Positions 17,693-26,867 of a DNA stretch of 64,000 nucleotides are shown piece after piece. Both the position numbers and the translations under genes were made by a program. Location of the stretch: contig NZ_CP031306.1 in assembly GCF_004799645.1 (NCBI RefSeq), positions 1-64,000 of the forward strand, written 5' to 3'. Positions within the stretch are counted from its first letter, which is position 1; each line of letters opens with the position of its first letter. The notes beneath the pieces were generated by a model. It did not search any database. It saw only the letters and a list, made by a program, of their open reading frames with translations, and was not told the DNA's origin. The stretch comes from Natronorubrum bangense. GTDB taxonomy: Archaea; Halobacteriota; Halobacteria; Halobacteriales; Natrialbaceae.

Positions 17693-17839
17693 ATGGAACC
17701 AGTACTACTACACCACGTCAGTCATGGAATGTTGCTCGGAATCAGCGCTCTCGTCGGCATTCTCAGCTTTGCTGGCGGAATGAGCTTTGCAAAACGACGG
17801 ACACAACAAACGAACAGTACGTCTGCAATCGACGAGTAA
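17693..17839 (+). CDS. 48-residue single-pass membrane protein
   Basis: A short ORF with haloarchaeal character: a polar N terminus (MEPVLLHHVSHGM), one hydrophobic helix of about 18 residues (LLGISALVGILSFAGGM) and a basic then polar tail (SFAKRRTQQTNSTSAIDE). By the positive-inside rule the tail is probably cytosolic. An ATTATAAC element lies about 40 bases upstream. No family is recognised. It stands alone in a 1.1-kb stretch between mscS and the SRP RNA gene, so either a regulatory micro-protein or a chance ORF is possible. Confidence 0.5.
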   Translation: MEPVLLHHVSHGMLLGISALVGILSFAGGMSFAKRRTQQTNSTSAIDE

Positions 17840-18129
17840 CAGGGCTGGACGCTCCCACCACACGTGTTGATCGCGAGGTCAACGCAATCCACACCCACAC
17901 TGAAGTTTGCTCCTGCAATGCGGTGGGAGGTCACGCCAATGATACTCGTTACAACACACGTGATGGAACGACCCCGCGATCGCCACCGATACCGTCTCAC
18001 AACGCACGATAGCCACCGCTCTCGAACTCGAGACTGGAATTGAGAGATCGGTACCCACTGAAGTCGTCGTCGCATCCCTCGTGTTCCGTACTCGAACGAC
18101 GAGCACTGTCGCTCGCCAGTGAAAAACCG
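17840..18129. other. Intergenic region downstream of SRP RNA
   Basis: I see no gene with supporting codon use on either strand. The long minus-strand frames that cross this region continue through the SRP RNA and are artefacts of GC-rich DNA. Confidence 0.4.
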
Positions 18130-18440
18130 GTATGAATGTGGAAGCCGCGGTGGCCCGGCGTTCCAGTCGGAGGAATCCCGGTTGCCTTCTCCACCCCGCG
18201 ACCCGTCGAGCGACAGGTGTTCGGCGGTCCACTGCTCGCTTCCGCGCCTGATGGGCTGTCGCCGATTAACCACGATGGGACGTCCCTGCGGACGGCCATC
18301 GTAGACCGCTGTCCCCGACGGACGAGGCTTCCATGTTGGCTCCCGGGGCTCCGGCCGGTCTGACCGGACGCCCACGGTGTTCGGTCCCCGCTGATGACCA
18401 TAGCGCGGGTTCTGAGCAGGGCCAAACTGCCCGACCTATC
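18130..18440 (-). ncRNA. ffs: Signal recognition particle 7S RNA
   Basis: RNA scaffold of SRP, which binds SRP54 and SRP19 and targets nascent membrane and secreted proteins. The diagnostic helix 8 reads, on the minus strand at 18226-18256, GCCCATCAGGCGCGGAAGCG followed by AGCAGTGGACC, that is, the TCAGG, GGAA tetraloop and AGCAG elements of SRP RNA with pairing flanks. A TATA element (CCTTAAGTTG, minus strand 18461-18470) places the 5' end near 18440, and a run of Ts at 18122-18126 follows the 3' end. The length of about 310 nt is that of haloarchaeal 7S RNAs. The exact ends are estimates. Confidence 0.85.
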
Positions 18441-18460
18441 CAACTCTACGTTGGGGGTTA

Positions 18461-18470
18461 CAACTTAAGG
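18461..18470 (-). promoter_or_regulatory. SRP RNA promoter
   Basis: Minus-strand CCTTAAGTTG, a good TATA-box match about 26 bases before the inferred SRP RNA 5' end. Confidence 0.5.
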
Positions 18471-18605
18471 GCCTTTCGCCTCCGCAATCGGGAGCGGGCG
18501 TGGGGGTCGTTCCCGTGTGAACGAGGGCATTCGGGAGAGGAAGACAACTGCAATCGAGCGCCTCGAGTTCGAACTCAACCGTCTCGACACTGGTGACTGC
18601 TGTAC

Positions 18606-19364
18606 TCAGGGATCGCTCGAGTGCCCCCACTGGTCGTCCGTCGACGAGCCCCAGTCGTCGGATTGCGCTCGCTCGCTGACATCCGTCGTCGCGTCCCGGA
18701 GTTGGGTGAACGCGACCGCGGTCGTCGCATAGATGAAGATGCCACCGATCGCGGTCCCGATCTGTGAGATCAGCACTCCGAGAACGCCGCCGACGACCAC
18801 CATAGCGATCGTAAACGGGATCGAGATCGCCACCGAGATCAGGACGACGGCAACGCCGAGACCGAACAGTCCGAGTCGGTTCCCGGACGTGAGCGACCAG
18901 CTTCGCTTCAGTGCGGTGACGAAGTCGTCGTCTTCCACCGCGACGTAGACGTCGAAAAACCACAGGGCAACGAGCAGGAAAAGGCCGGGAACGATGAGGA
19001 AGACGAATCCGATCGTGACGAGCACGGTGAAGACGATCAGTCCGACGAACACGTTCAGGAACGCCCACACTGGTCGGTCACGCAGGGCGGCGTCCGGGAT
19101 GGTCTCGGTCTCGTCGGTAACGAACGTTCGCAGGGAGACGATCAGCAGGTAAAGCGATGCTACCGAGGTCAGAATCGCGACGAGAGCGCCGATCGCCGGC
19201 GCGTCGATCACCGGTTCGGGATCCATCCCCGTCTGGACCCCGCCCGGTGTGAAGAGCGTCTGAATCGCCATGAGTACGTAGAACGCGGCCACGAGCATGA
19301 GCCCGTTCTTGGCCAGCGTTCGTTCGATTCCGCCGGTGAGTGCGTCGAAGACGCGGAGTGACAT
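18606..19364 (-). CDS. Polytopic membrane protein of unknown function
   Basis: A 252-residue protein with about five to six transmembrane helices. The central VTIGFVFLIVPGLFLLVALW stretch followed by AVEDDDFVTALKRSWSLT resembles membrane domains linked to glycerophosphodiester phosphodiesterases and similar haloarchaeal proteins. The signature is of a helical pair packed around a conserved SWxL motif. The C-terminal 30 residues are polar and Ser/Asp-rich. No catalytic motif is visible. Its start lies just after an AT-rich region with a possible TATA box. Confidence 0.75.
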   Translation of the reverse strand: MSLRVFDALTGGIERTLAKNGLMLVAAFYVLMAIQTLFTPGGVQTGMDPEPVIDAPAIGALVAILTSVASLYLLIVSLRTFVTDETETIPDAALRDRPVWAFLNVFVGLIVFTVLVTIGFVFLIVPGLFLLVALWFFDVYVAVEDDDFVTALKRSWSLTSGNRLGLFGLGVAVVLISVAISIPFTIAMVVVGGVLGVLISQIGTAIGGIFIYATTAVAFTQLRDATTDVSERAQSDDWGSSTDDQWGHSSDP

Positions 19365-19532
19365 ACGAACTCGTTTACAACGTATTTCATATAGAAGTGG
19401 GTATTTTCACTTCGAGAGACTAAACCGTAGTCGAAGCTGGCGGAATCAAACGTGTGCCGGCTCTCCGTCCGGAGTAGACACGGTAATCGCAAGGAAAGAA
19501 GGCGGTATTGTGAGCGAACCCGATCGGTTCGC

Positions 19533-20240
19533 TCAGTGCTGATCGCTCTCGAGATCGCCGTGGTCGGCCTCGCCGGATTCGCCGCGCTCCTTCGAGGAGA
19601 GCGGCACGGCGAGGACGAGCAACGTGACGTAGTAGACGGCGACGGCGGCGACGACGTAGACGCCATCGATCCCCGGGAGCGACGCGCTCTGCGGGAACGT
19701 CGTGTCGGGCTGGAACGCCCAGAGGTGGGCGAGCCAGCCCAACAGGATCGCGGTCATCAACGGGAGGTAGACCCGCCGAAGCCGATGGCTGAACGCGCCA
19801 CGGTAGCTGATGTTCGGCGTCGGATCGCGGTAGTCTCGGCTCAGTTCCGCACGCCACGCGTCGTGTTCGATGCCCGCGGAGGGGTCGAGCGCGTTCGCGA
19901 AGAGGTTCTCCTGGAGCATGCGGACGCGCGAGCGCCAGATATCGTACTCCCGGAACCGACGCGCCTCGATGAACAGGAAGACGGTGCCCATCATGAGCCC
20001 GGCGAGAATCACCGCATGGGAGACTTCACCCGAGAACGCGTACGCGACGATGGCTGACATCACCGTCACCGCCCAGTTGGTGGTGGTGTCGAGTCGGTCG
20101 CGCCACGCGACGGTCCGCTCCACCTCGCCCCTGTAGAGGTGCGCCGCGACGGAACCGAGGCCGGTGCTCTGGTCGACCATCTCGCGGCCGATCTCCGCCT
20201 GCTCTGGATCTTCTGGGTCGAACCCCGAGTCGCCCGCCAT
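19533..20240 (-). CDS. DUF2270 family membrane protein
   Basis: A 235-residue protein. The N-terminal region GLGSVAAHLYRGEVERTVAWRDRL leads into membrane helices at about residues 55-95 and 155-215, with a conserved FIEARRFREYDIWRSRVRML turn between them. This arrangement is the DUF2270 family, of unknown function. I start at 20240 (MAGDSGFDPEDPE), since an upstream ATG at 20279 adds only a basic stretch. The next gene upstream, a K+ channel, is on the same strand 85 bases away. Confidence 0.85.
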   Translation of the reverse strand: MAGDSGFDPEDPEQAEIGREMVDQSTGLGSVAAHLYRGEVERTVAWRDRLDTTTNWAVTVMSAIVAYAFSGEVSHAVILAGLMMGTVFLFIEARRFREYDIWRSRVRMLQENLFANALDPSAGIEHDAWRAELSRDYRDPTPNISYRGAFSHRLRRVYLPLMTAILLGWLAHLWAFQPDTTFPQSASLPGIDGVYVVAAVAVYYVTLLVLAVPLSSKERGESGEADHGDLESDQH

Positions 20241-20324
20241 GTCCGGCCGTACGGTCCGAGATCGGATTTCCCTTCGCACCGCCGTCTCCGCGTGACTGTC
20301 CGTCGTTCGAACCCGTTCGGGTCG

Positions 20325-21998
20325 TCAGTCGGTGCCGTAGGCGTCTCGAAACTGGCCAATCTGGCGGTCAGTTCCGGCGACGACGAGCGAGTCGCCGGCG
20401 CCCAATTGCATCCCGTCCACGTCGGTGTGGAGGTCGCCGTCTCGCTCGAGCGCGACGACGGTACAGCCCGTCTCCTGACGGATTGTCGCCGTCGAGAGTT
20501 CCTCGTCGACGACCATGGGCGCGTCTAGCTGGCGCAGGTGCAGCCGATCCCTGAGCGTCATGACTTCGCGCTCGAAGACCCGGAGAGTGACCATGCGTCC
20601 CGTGACGTTCGGCAGCGCGAGCACGTAATCCGCCCCTGCGGTTCGCATCGCGCTCACGCTCGCCGCAGCGTTGGCCCCGACGATGATCTCGAGGTCAGGG
20701 TTGAGTTCGCGGGCGGTAAGCGCCGTGAGGATCGCCTCATCGTCCGTCTCGAGGGCGATGATCAGCGTTCTGGCGTCTTCGATCCCTGCCTCGTGGAGGG
20801 TCTCCTCGGTCGTCGCGTCGCCAACGACATCGACGTGCTCGCCGTCCTCGCGGTCGACGACGACAGTCTCCAGGTCGGCCCGTTCGAGCGTGCCGTGTGC
20901 AGATTGGCCGACGAGCCCGGCGCCGACCACGACGACGGGATCGGCCGCCGTCCGGTAGCGGTGGCCCGCCGACCCCGTTATCTCGGCGACGTCCTCGAGT
21001 TGTGACTCGGTTCCGGCCACGAGCAGCGCGGTGTTCTGGTCGATACGGACGCGCTCGGAGAGCGTGGTAACGAAGTCGCCACGAACCCACGCGCCAAGAA
21101 CGGTCGCGCCGGTTTGCTCGAGTCGGCGAGACGAGGCGACGGTCTCACCGAAGAGGTCGGTCGTCGGATCGACGGGGAACTCGACGACGTCGAAGGCTTC
21201 CCCCAGTTCGATCTCGTCGTCGAGATCGGGCTCGACCACGTCTCGGACCCTGTCTCCCAGAGCTTTTCCGAGCCGATGTTTCGGCGACAGCACCTCGTCG
21301 ACGCCGGCGTAGCGGAAGTATCGCGCCCGTGTCGGGTCGGCGACGAGGACGAGCACCGAGGCGTCGGGATCACGCTCCTCGACCGCGAGGACAGTTTTGA
21401 CGAACTCGCGCTCGGTGGCGTCGACGACGACCGCGATCGCGTCCTCGAGCTGTGCCGCGTCGAGCGCGCCCTCGGTCCTCAGATCGTCGTGTAGGACCGT
21501 GAGCCCGTCCTCGTGGAGCTCCCGTGCGCGGTCCTCGTCGGCCTCGAGGATCACGTACGGCGTCCCACTGCCCTCGAGTTCGTCGATAAGTGTGTCACAG
21601 AGATCGGTGTAGCCGACGATAATGACATGTTCTTCGAGTCCGTTGATGTGTTCGGGCGGCGTTGGCTGAACGATCGTCTGGAGCCACGGGACGACGAACA
21701 GCGGGATGGCGACGAAGATGTAGGCGATCCCCGTCACTTGGATCAGCATCAGCAACAGCGTCATTTCGAGCGTTTCCCACGGGGCATCCTGTCCGTAGCC
21801 CGTAGTGGTCATCGACTGGACGACGACCTCGAGCGCCCGGTACCACGATCGCGGCTCGCCCTCGAGCGTCGCCATCCCCCACTGGTAGACGATCGCGTAC
21901 ACGGCGATCAGAAACAGGAGCGAACCGAGGTAGCCGGCGAGTCGAGCGGTGAGGCGGACCATGTCGTGCTCACCTGCTCCGGACGATTGTTCCGTCAC
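20325..21998 (-). CDS. TrkA-type potassium channel with two RCK domains
   Basis: A 557-residue ion channel. Two transmembrane helices (about residues 22-40 and 83-105) flank a pore loop with the selectivity filter TTTGYGQ, which differs from TVGYG in one position. The cytosolic part has two Rossmann RCK domains (VIIVGYTDLCDTLIDEL near residue 125 and VVVVGAGLVGQSAHGTL near 350), each followed by a TrkA-C domain. RCK domains bind NAD(H) or other ligands to gate the channel. The likely role is K+ passage for osmotic balance; direction of transport cannot be told from sequence. Confidence 0.92.
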   Translation of the reverse strand: MTEQSSGAGEHDMVRLTARLAGYLGSLLFLIAVYAIVYQWGMATLEGEPRSWYRALEVVVQSMTTTGYGQDAPWETLEMTLLLMLIQVTGIAYIFVAIPLFVVPWLQTIVQPTPPEHINGLEEHVIIVGYTDLCDTLIDELEGSGTPYVILEADEDRARELHEDGLTVLHDDLRTEGALDAAQLEDAIAVVVDATEREFVKTVLAVEERDPDASVLVLVADPTRARYFRYAGVDEVLSPKHRLGKALGDRVRDVVEPDLDDEIELGEAFDVVEFPVDPTTDLFGETVASSRRLEQTGATVLGAWVRGDFVTTLSERVRIDQNTALLVAGTESQLEDVAEITGSAGHRYRTAADPVVVVGAGLVGQSAHGTLERADLETVVVDREDGEHVDVVGDATTEETLHEAGIEDARTLIIALETDDEAILTALTARELNPDLEIIVGANAAASVSAMRTAGADYVLALPNVTGRMVTLRVFEREVMTLRDRLHLRQLDAPMVVDEELSTATIRQETGCTVVALERDGDLHTDVDGMQLGAGDSLVVAGTDRQIGQFRDAYGTD

Positions 21999-22132
21999 CG
22001 CGGCCGCGTCCGTCCTGTCCCTCGATGCTGCTGCCGTTGATCATTCGCACACAAGGTCGTTCAGTAGCGGTGGCTATTGTTCTTGCTGAGGCCAGTGCAA
22101 GGCAACAGAACAAAAAGACGCGTCGGCACCGG

Positions 22133-22426
22133 TCACGAAGACGGGTGTGCGGCCATGCTTCTCCCTCGGCGCCCGTGTGCGTCCTCGAACTGGCTCGTGT
22201 CGGCATCGAACGCGTCGACCGCCTCGGGCGAGACCCCCACGAGGGTGTCGAGGTCAACGTCATTGGCGAGCGGGCGGCCGCGGGTGTAGATTTCGAAAAT
22301 ATCGCGGCAGGCGGCCTCGTCGAGTTCGGAGACCTCGACGTGCTGGTCGAGCCGCCCAGGTCGCAAGAGCGCATCATCGATCAGCTCTGGCCAGTTCGAG
22401 GCCGCGATCACAACGACACCATCGAG
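22133..22426 (-). pseudogene. Remnant of a CDC48-family AAA ATPase
   Basis: This stretch encodes only the sensor and arginine-finger part of a AAA domain: DGVVVIAASNWPELIDDALLR, then PGRLDQHVEV and DEAACRDIFEIYTRGRPLAN. The Walker A and B motifs that should precede it are missing. It lies in frame directly after the TGA stop of the helix-hairpin-helix gene (22427-22429). The C-terminal end after LDTLVG is no longer AAA-like. It has no promoter of its own and is most likely a deletion product of a CDC48-type gene. Confidence 0.75.
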
Positions 22427-23185
22427 TCAGTCGAGTTGTTCCCGTGCGTTGTGGCGCCACGTTCGGACGTGCACGACGTCGATCTCGAGGACGCTGGCGA
22501 CCTCGAAAGCGTTGATCGTCGCCAGTCGTTCCGCCGAGTGAATGCCGGCGTCAGCCAGTTTGTCGGCATCAGCAGGGCCAACACCCGTGACCGCCGTGAC
22601 CGGCGTTGGCTTTGGCCACGGTCGCTCCGACGGTTTCTGCCGAGCAACCGCCGCGATGGGTGAATGGTCGTACTCGAAGGCCTGCCACTCCTCGTCGCCG
22701 CTTTTGGCGATCCACTCGCGTTCGGCCGCACCGAGCCCACGAACCTCACTCGAGCGTCGCTCGAGGTCGCCGTCGTTTTCGAACGTCCAAGGAAGCGAGA
22801 ACCGTCGCCGCAGACGCTTTGCGGTCGACCCATCGACGCCAGCATCCAACAGCATTCGGTACGAACAGCGCTTCTCGGAGAGCGCCTCTGGATCGATCTC
22901 AGCGTCCTCAAGCCGTACTCGCTCGTCGGCCTCGAGTCGTAGACCATCGCCGGCGGACGCATCGTCTGTGGGCACGTCAGCTGCCGTATCGGCTGCCTCG
23001 AGCAGTGTCTCCTCGTCGAAGGTGAGTTCGACATCAGCGGAAGTGTCGGACTCGACTGCCTCGAGATCAATGTCGATTCCGAGTCCAAGGTCGTCAATCG
23101 CGGCGTCGCTGTTGGTACGGTCAGTTGTCGCTTCGGCCTCCCCGTCCCGCTCAGTGGCAACGTCGTTTTTACTCACGCGATTCAC
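22427..23185 (-). CDS. Helix-hairpin-helix domain protein
   Basis: A 252-residue acidic protein. The first 75 residues are a disordered Asp/Glu/Thr/Ala stretch. The middle (about 90-165) contains LSEKRCSYRMLLDAGVDGSTA and an RRRFSLPW segment, and the C-terminal part is a helix-hairpin-helix unit (TAVTGVGPADADKLADAGIH, then SAERLATINAFEVASVLEID) as used to contact DNA without sequence specificity. The end (RTWRHNAREQLD then stop) abuts the AAA remnant in the same frame, so the natural C terminus may have been altered by the deletion that created it. Function is unknown. Confidence 0.78.
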   Translation of the reverse strand: MNRVSKNDVATERDGEAEATTDRTNSDAAIDDLGLGIDIDLEAVESDTSADVELTFDEETLLEAADTAADVPTDDASAGDGLRLEADERVRLEDAEIDPEALSEKRCSYRMLLDAGVDGSTAKRLRRRFSLPWTFENDGDLERRSSEVRGLGAAEREWIAKSGDEEWQAFEYDHSPIAAVARQKPSERPWPKPTPVTAVTGVGPADADKLADAGIHSAERLATINAFEVASVLEIDVVHVRTWRHNAREQLD

Positions 23186-23332
23186 CGGGTCTGTCTGGAA
23201 CTTTCACCCCTCATTCTTGAAGGTTTCTCCCACTGACGGCTGTCGTGTGTCTATCGGGTAGCAACCAGTGTCAGCGTGTTCGAGAGCCAGTATGCCATCC
23301 CACCCACGGTACGACCGAGACGACGAGACACG

Positions 23333-24490
23333 TCACTTCGACGGCGACTCGACAGTAACGCGGTCGTGAATATGTCCCTCGCGCGTTTTCAGATGACGCG
23401 GCGTTCGATCGTTAGCGACCGCCAGAATCTCCGCGACGATACTGTGAGCGATCTGGTATGGCGAACCGCCGCCGAGATCGAGCCCGATCGGGGTGTAGAG
23501 CGACGACAGCGCTTCCTCGTCGAACGTCCGTCCCTCGTCGTCGAACTCCGCGAGCATCTTCTCGAAGCGGTCGTGTGGTCCCATCAGACCGATGTAGGGG
23601 ACCGACGAGTCGAGCAGCTGCTCGACGGTCAGCCGGTCGTCGATGAAGTTGTGGGTCATGACAACCGTGTAACTGCGCTCGTCGAGCGCGAGGTCGTCGC
23701 TGACGGCCGCTGGCGAGGTCGTCAGCGTCTCGTCGGCATCCGGGAATCGCGTCTCGAGGTCGACACTACCGCGGAAGCCGACCACAGTCACGCGGAAGTC
23801 GTTTTTCGCCGCTAGCTCGGTGACCGGCCCCACGTCGTGGCCGGAGCCGAAGATGACCAGCTCCGTCGGGGCAGCGAGCCCGTCGATGAACACCTCGAGC
23901 TGGCGGCCCCGGCCATCGATCTCGAGGGTGTCAGCTCGCCCACGCTCGGCGAGATCGCCCGCGGGATCGGCGAGTTCGTTGGGCCACGCCGGTGCTGGCT
24001 CACCATCAGGGGTTGTCAGCTGTGTCTCGGTCGGATGGTAGTATGCGCGATCGCCTCGTTCGAGCGCCCCCTCGCTGTCCTCGAGTGCGGTGAGCACGGC
24101 GACGTCCCGGCCGTCGGCAAACGCCTCGACCGCTGGACGATACGTCTCGGTCAGGGGCTCGAGCAGGACGTCGATAATCCCGTTGCAGCCGACGCCGAGT
24201 CCCCAGACGTCGTCTTCGTCGTCCATCAGATCGTACGTGATCAGCTCCGGACGGCCGTGCTCGCGGACTGACTCGGCCGCTGCGAGCAGGTCGTCCTCGA
24301 GACAGCCGGCCGTAATGGCGCCGACACCCTCGCCCGCTTCGTCGAGGAGCATCTTCGCCCCCGGCCGGCGGTAGGCGTTGCCTTCGACGTCGACGATCGT
24401 CGCGAGGACGTCCGCGCCGTCGCCCTCGAGTCGCTCGTGGACGCGCTGTAGTACTTCGGTCTCCGGTACACTCCAGTTGTTTTGTGTCAT
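23333..24490 (-). CDS. XdhC/CoxI family molybdoenzyme maturation protein
   Basis: A 385-residue protein of the XdhC/CoxI family. It has the N-terminal XdhC-CoxI domain (RRPGAKMLLDEAGEGVGAIT and GCLEDDL near residues 40-70, with GLGVGCNGIIDVLLEPL at about 95-115) and a C-terminal Rossmann domain (VIFGSGHDVGPVTELA near 215, ending LGGGSPYQIAHSIVAEILAV). XdhC proteins bind the molybdenum cofactor, help sulfurate it and hand it to the apoenzyme. It is the last gene of the nine-gene cox operon, 11 bases after the DUF364 gene, and is the second XdhC-type gene in it (the other is at 27832-28971). Confidence 0.92.
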   Translation of the reverse strand: MTQNNWSVPETEVLQRVHERLEGDGADVLATIVDVEGNAYRRPGAKMLLDEAGEGVGAITAGCLEDDLLAAAESVREHGRPELITYDLMDDEDDVWGLGVGCNGIIDVLLEPLTETYRPAVEAFADGRDVAVLTALEDSEGALERGDRAYYHPTETQLTTPDGEPAPAWPNELADPAGDLAERGRADTLEIDGRGRQLEVFIDGLAAPTELVIFGSGHDVGPVTELAAKNDFRVTVVGFRGSVDLETRFPDADETLTTSPAAVSDDLALDERSYTVVMTHNFIDDRLTVEQLLDSSVPYIGLMGPHDRFEKMLAEFDDEGRTFDEEALSSLYTPIGLDLGGGSPYQIAHSIVAEILAVANDRTPRHLKTREGHIHDRVTVESPSK

Positions 24491-24501
24491 CTATTGCTTG
24501 C

Positions 24502-25422
24502 TCACAGTCGGTCGTCTCTCGGTTCGTCTCGGTCCGGTGAGTCGGCGCGTGACAGGTGCAGCCTCCGACCCCGACCAGTGGGGCTGTCAGTCACTGTGTA
24601 TCCCTTCTCTACGCCGGCCGCGTGTAACTCAGTTCCGCACGCGTTAGCCTGGATGGCGTCGCGAACCTGGTCGGGATCGGTGACCGACGCACCGGCGACG
24701 ACCGTCACGCCGGCTGCGAACACGGCCTCGGGAAGGACGGACGCAGTCGCCCCGATCAGGACGACCGTTGCCGTCTCCGGGGCTGTCTCGAGATAGCGCT
24801 CGAGGCCGCCGTAGATGAGCGTCGATCCAGTTATGAAAACCACTTCGGCGTCCGCCATCGCGGCGGCCGCATCGGCCGGTCGGTAGGTCGTGACGGTGAC
24901 GCTGTCGGGCGTCGACACGTCGCCGATGGGCTTGCGTTCGATCACGCGCACGTCGACGTCGGAAAACTTCCGAAACGCGGGGCGAAAGAGCCCGACAGTC
25001 GCGATCGTGTCGACGCGCGAGTCAAGCAGCGCCATCGGATCGCCCGTCTGCCACTCGATGAACGGGGCCGACAGCGCGTTGACGGTGGCGATACCGATGG
25101 CGACCTCGAGTGCCGTGTCCTCGGACTCCGGGTGAGTTTGGCCAGCCGGCTCCAGTAGCGAGTCGGCTGGCGGCTGTGTCGTCCACTCGAGCAGCGTCTC
25201 GAGGTCGCTGTTGGCTGTCGGCGGCGCGTCCCCCGGCGGGCGGTGGGCGAGGCCGGCGGTCCGTCGCTTCTCGCATCCCTCATCGTCGGCACCGCCATCC
25301 ACGCCGGCCAGTTCGACCATGAGCGTCGATCGTCCGATCGTGATCTGCTCGACCGTCACCCCAGCAGTGGCTCCGCGGTCACGGAGTCGGTCGATGACGG
25401 CAGGGAGAATCGAGTCGCTCAT
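24502..25422 (-). CDS. DUF364/Rossmann-like protein of the cox operon
   Basis: A 306-residue protein. The C-terminal two thirds fit DUF364, a Rossmann-like domain once predicted to chelate heavy metals: VGLFRPAFRKFSDVDVRVIE, then DAEVVFITGSTLIYGGLERYL and VVLIGATASVLPEAVFAAGV. The N-terminal part is a short DUF4213-like segment and an acidic insert. Its start overlaps the coxE stop by four bases, so it is translated as part of the cox operon. A role in metal (Cu or Mo) delivery to CO dehydrogenase is an attractive inference but is not shown by sequence. Confidence 0.82.
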   Translation of the reverse strand: MSDSILPAVIDRLRDRGATAGVTVEQITIGRSTLMVELAGVDGGADDEGCEKRRTAGLAHRPPGDAPPTANSDLETLLEWTTQPPADSLLEPAGQTHPESEDTALEVAIGIATVNALSAPFIEWQTGDPMALLDSRVDTIATVGLFRPAFRKFSDVDVRVIERKPIGDVSTPDSVTVTTYRPADAAAAMADAEVVFITGSTLIYGGLERYLETAPETATVVLIGATASVLPEAVFAAGVTVVAGASVTDPDQVRDAIQANACGTELHAAGVEKGYTVTDSPTGRGRRLHLSRADSPDRDEPRDDRL

Positions 25423-26867
25423 TCGTGGCCCTCCTCAGCTGTAGGCGTGGTTTCGGCCGGCTGCTGCCGGCGTGGATCGTACTCGTAGCCGATCGGGCCG
25501 TCGAGTCCACGGCGCTCGAGTTGGCGGGCGATCTCGGCCAGATCGGTCGGCTCCGCGAAGCCAAAGAGGCCGTCGACGTACGGCAGACACGTCTCCATCC
25601 CCCGCGTTCGTGGCTCGTACGTCGACGCGACGGCGAGCGGGTTGAGCCAGAGCACCGCCGCGGCCCGGCGGGCGAGCCAGGTGATCTGTTCCTCGAGCAC
25701 TGACTGCTCGCCGACATCGAGCCCGTCGCTGATGACGATGACGACAGTCCGGCGATCCACCGCGTCGCGGTGCTGGCGCCGCAGTGTTTCGAACGCGCCG
25801 CCGATCTGCGTGCCGCCGCCCCACGAGATTTCGGCCGCGCGCAGGGCCGCGGCTGGATCACCGCCAGCGCGCTCGAACTGCTCGGTCGCGTCAACGAGGT
25901 CGGTATCGAACAGGAAGACCGAACTCCGTCGGGCAACGGTCTGGAGCCGTTCCGCGACGGCAAGGAGCGTGTCGCGGTCGACCGTATCCAGCACGGAGCC
26001 GCTGACGTCGATCAGCAGACAGCAGTGTAACTCGCTCGGGGCGCGGTCTCGAGTCGGGAGGTCCATCGGCGTCCCCCCGGTTCCGAGACTCGTCCGGAGT
26101 GCTCGTCGCGCGTCGATTCGTTCGCCGGCGGTGGCCTGTTGGGTCCGTCGGCCGGGGACGGTCGCCAGCGCGTCCACGAACCGATCGATAGCGTCACGTT
26201 CGGCGTCCGTCAGCGACGCCGGTGTCGCTGCCACGCGTTCGCGTCCTCCAACGGCGCTGTACCGCCGCACGGCGTCGCCGTCCCCATCGTCGTCGACCGG
26301 TCGTTCGCCCGTGGCGTGGCGTCGACCGGTCTGCAGTCGAACCTCGGCACGCTCCGAGCCGTCGCCGTCGTCGTCCTCGAGCGACGGCGGCTCCGTCTCC
26401 GAGAGCAGTTCGGACGCCTCTCCCTCGAGTGCGACGGCGCCGGACGGCTCCGACTCGTCGTCGTCCGGTGTGCCCGTCCCCTCGTAGGTCGCGATGCGGT
26501 CGAGCCCGGTTCGGAGCCGGTGCCAGAAGGGTGGAAACGCCTCGTCGAACGCCTCGCGGTCGGCCGCCTCGGAGAGCAACGTCGCTCGCAGTGCGTCCGC
26601 AGCGGGCTCGCGGTCGGCAAAGCCGACGACGGCGAGCGCTCGTGCCCCCTCGAGCGTGCCAGTCGCCGGTACGTCGACGCCCGCCTGCCGGAGGTCGTCG
26701 GTAAATCGCACGAGTTCCGTCAGGACGTGTGTGCGTGCAGCCTCGAAATCGGGAACGGTGTGGAGTCTCATCGGCTGGTCGAGCGCGCCACGGTCGCCGT
26801 TGTTACTGTCGCCTCGAGCGCGATCGGATCCGGTGGCGTTCTCAGAAGGGGGCTCGCGTGGCGTCAT
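25419..26867 (-). CDS. coxE: CoxE-like von Willebrand factor A protein
   Basis: A 482-residue cytosolic protein with a VWA domain in its C-terminal half. The metal-ion-dependent adhesion site is CLLIDVSGSVLD (DxSxS), with VVIVISDGLDVG later. The N-terminal half is helical and acidic, as in CoxE. In Oligotropha, CoxD (AAA ATPase) and CoxE act together to build the [CuSMoO2] active site of CO dehydrogenase. Here the ATG overlaps the coxD stop by four bases, and the stop overlaps the DUF364 gene. Assignment follows from family and context. Confidence 0.9.
   Translation of the reverse strand: MTPREPPSENATGSDRARGDSNNGDRGALDQPMRLHTVPDFEAARTHVLTELVRFTDDLRQAGVDVPATGTLEGARALAVVGFADREPAADALRATLLSEAADREAFDEAFPPFWHRLRTGLDRIATYEGTGTPDDDESEPSGAVALEGEASELLSETEPPSLEDDDGDGSERAEVRLQTGRRHATGERPVDDDGDGDAVRRYSAVGGRERVAATPASLTDAERDAIDRFVDALATVPGRRTQQATAGERIDARRALRTSLGTGGTPMDLPTRDRAPSELHCCLLIDVSGSVLDTVDRDTLLAVAERLQTVARRSSVFLFDTDLVDATEQFERAGGDPAAALRAAEISWGGGTQIGGAFETLRRQHRDAVDRRTVVIVISDGLDVGEQSVLEEQITWLARRAAAVLWLNPLAVASTYEPRTRGMETCLPYVDGLFGFAEPTDLAEIARQLERRGLDGPIGYEYDPRRQQPAETTPTAEEGHE

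Noticed and set aside
17722..18443. Long minus-strand frames across the SRP RNA region
   Set aside because: They are Arg/Ser/Pro-rich, lack acidic composition and run through the SRP RNA structure; typical shadows in GC-rich non-coding DNA.
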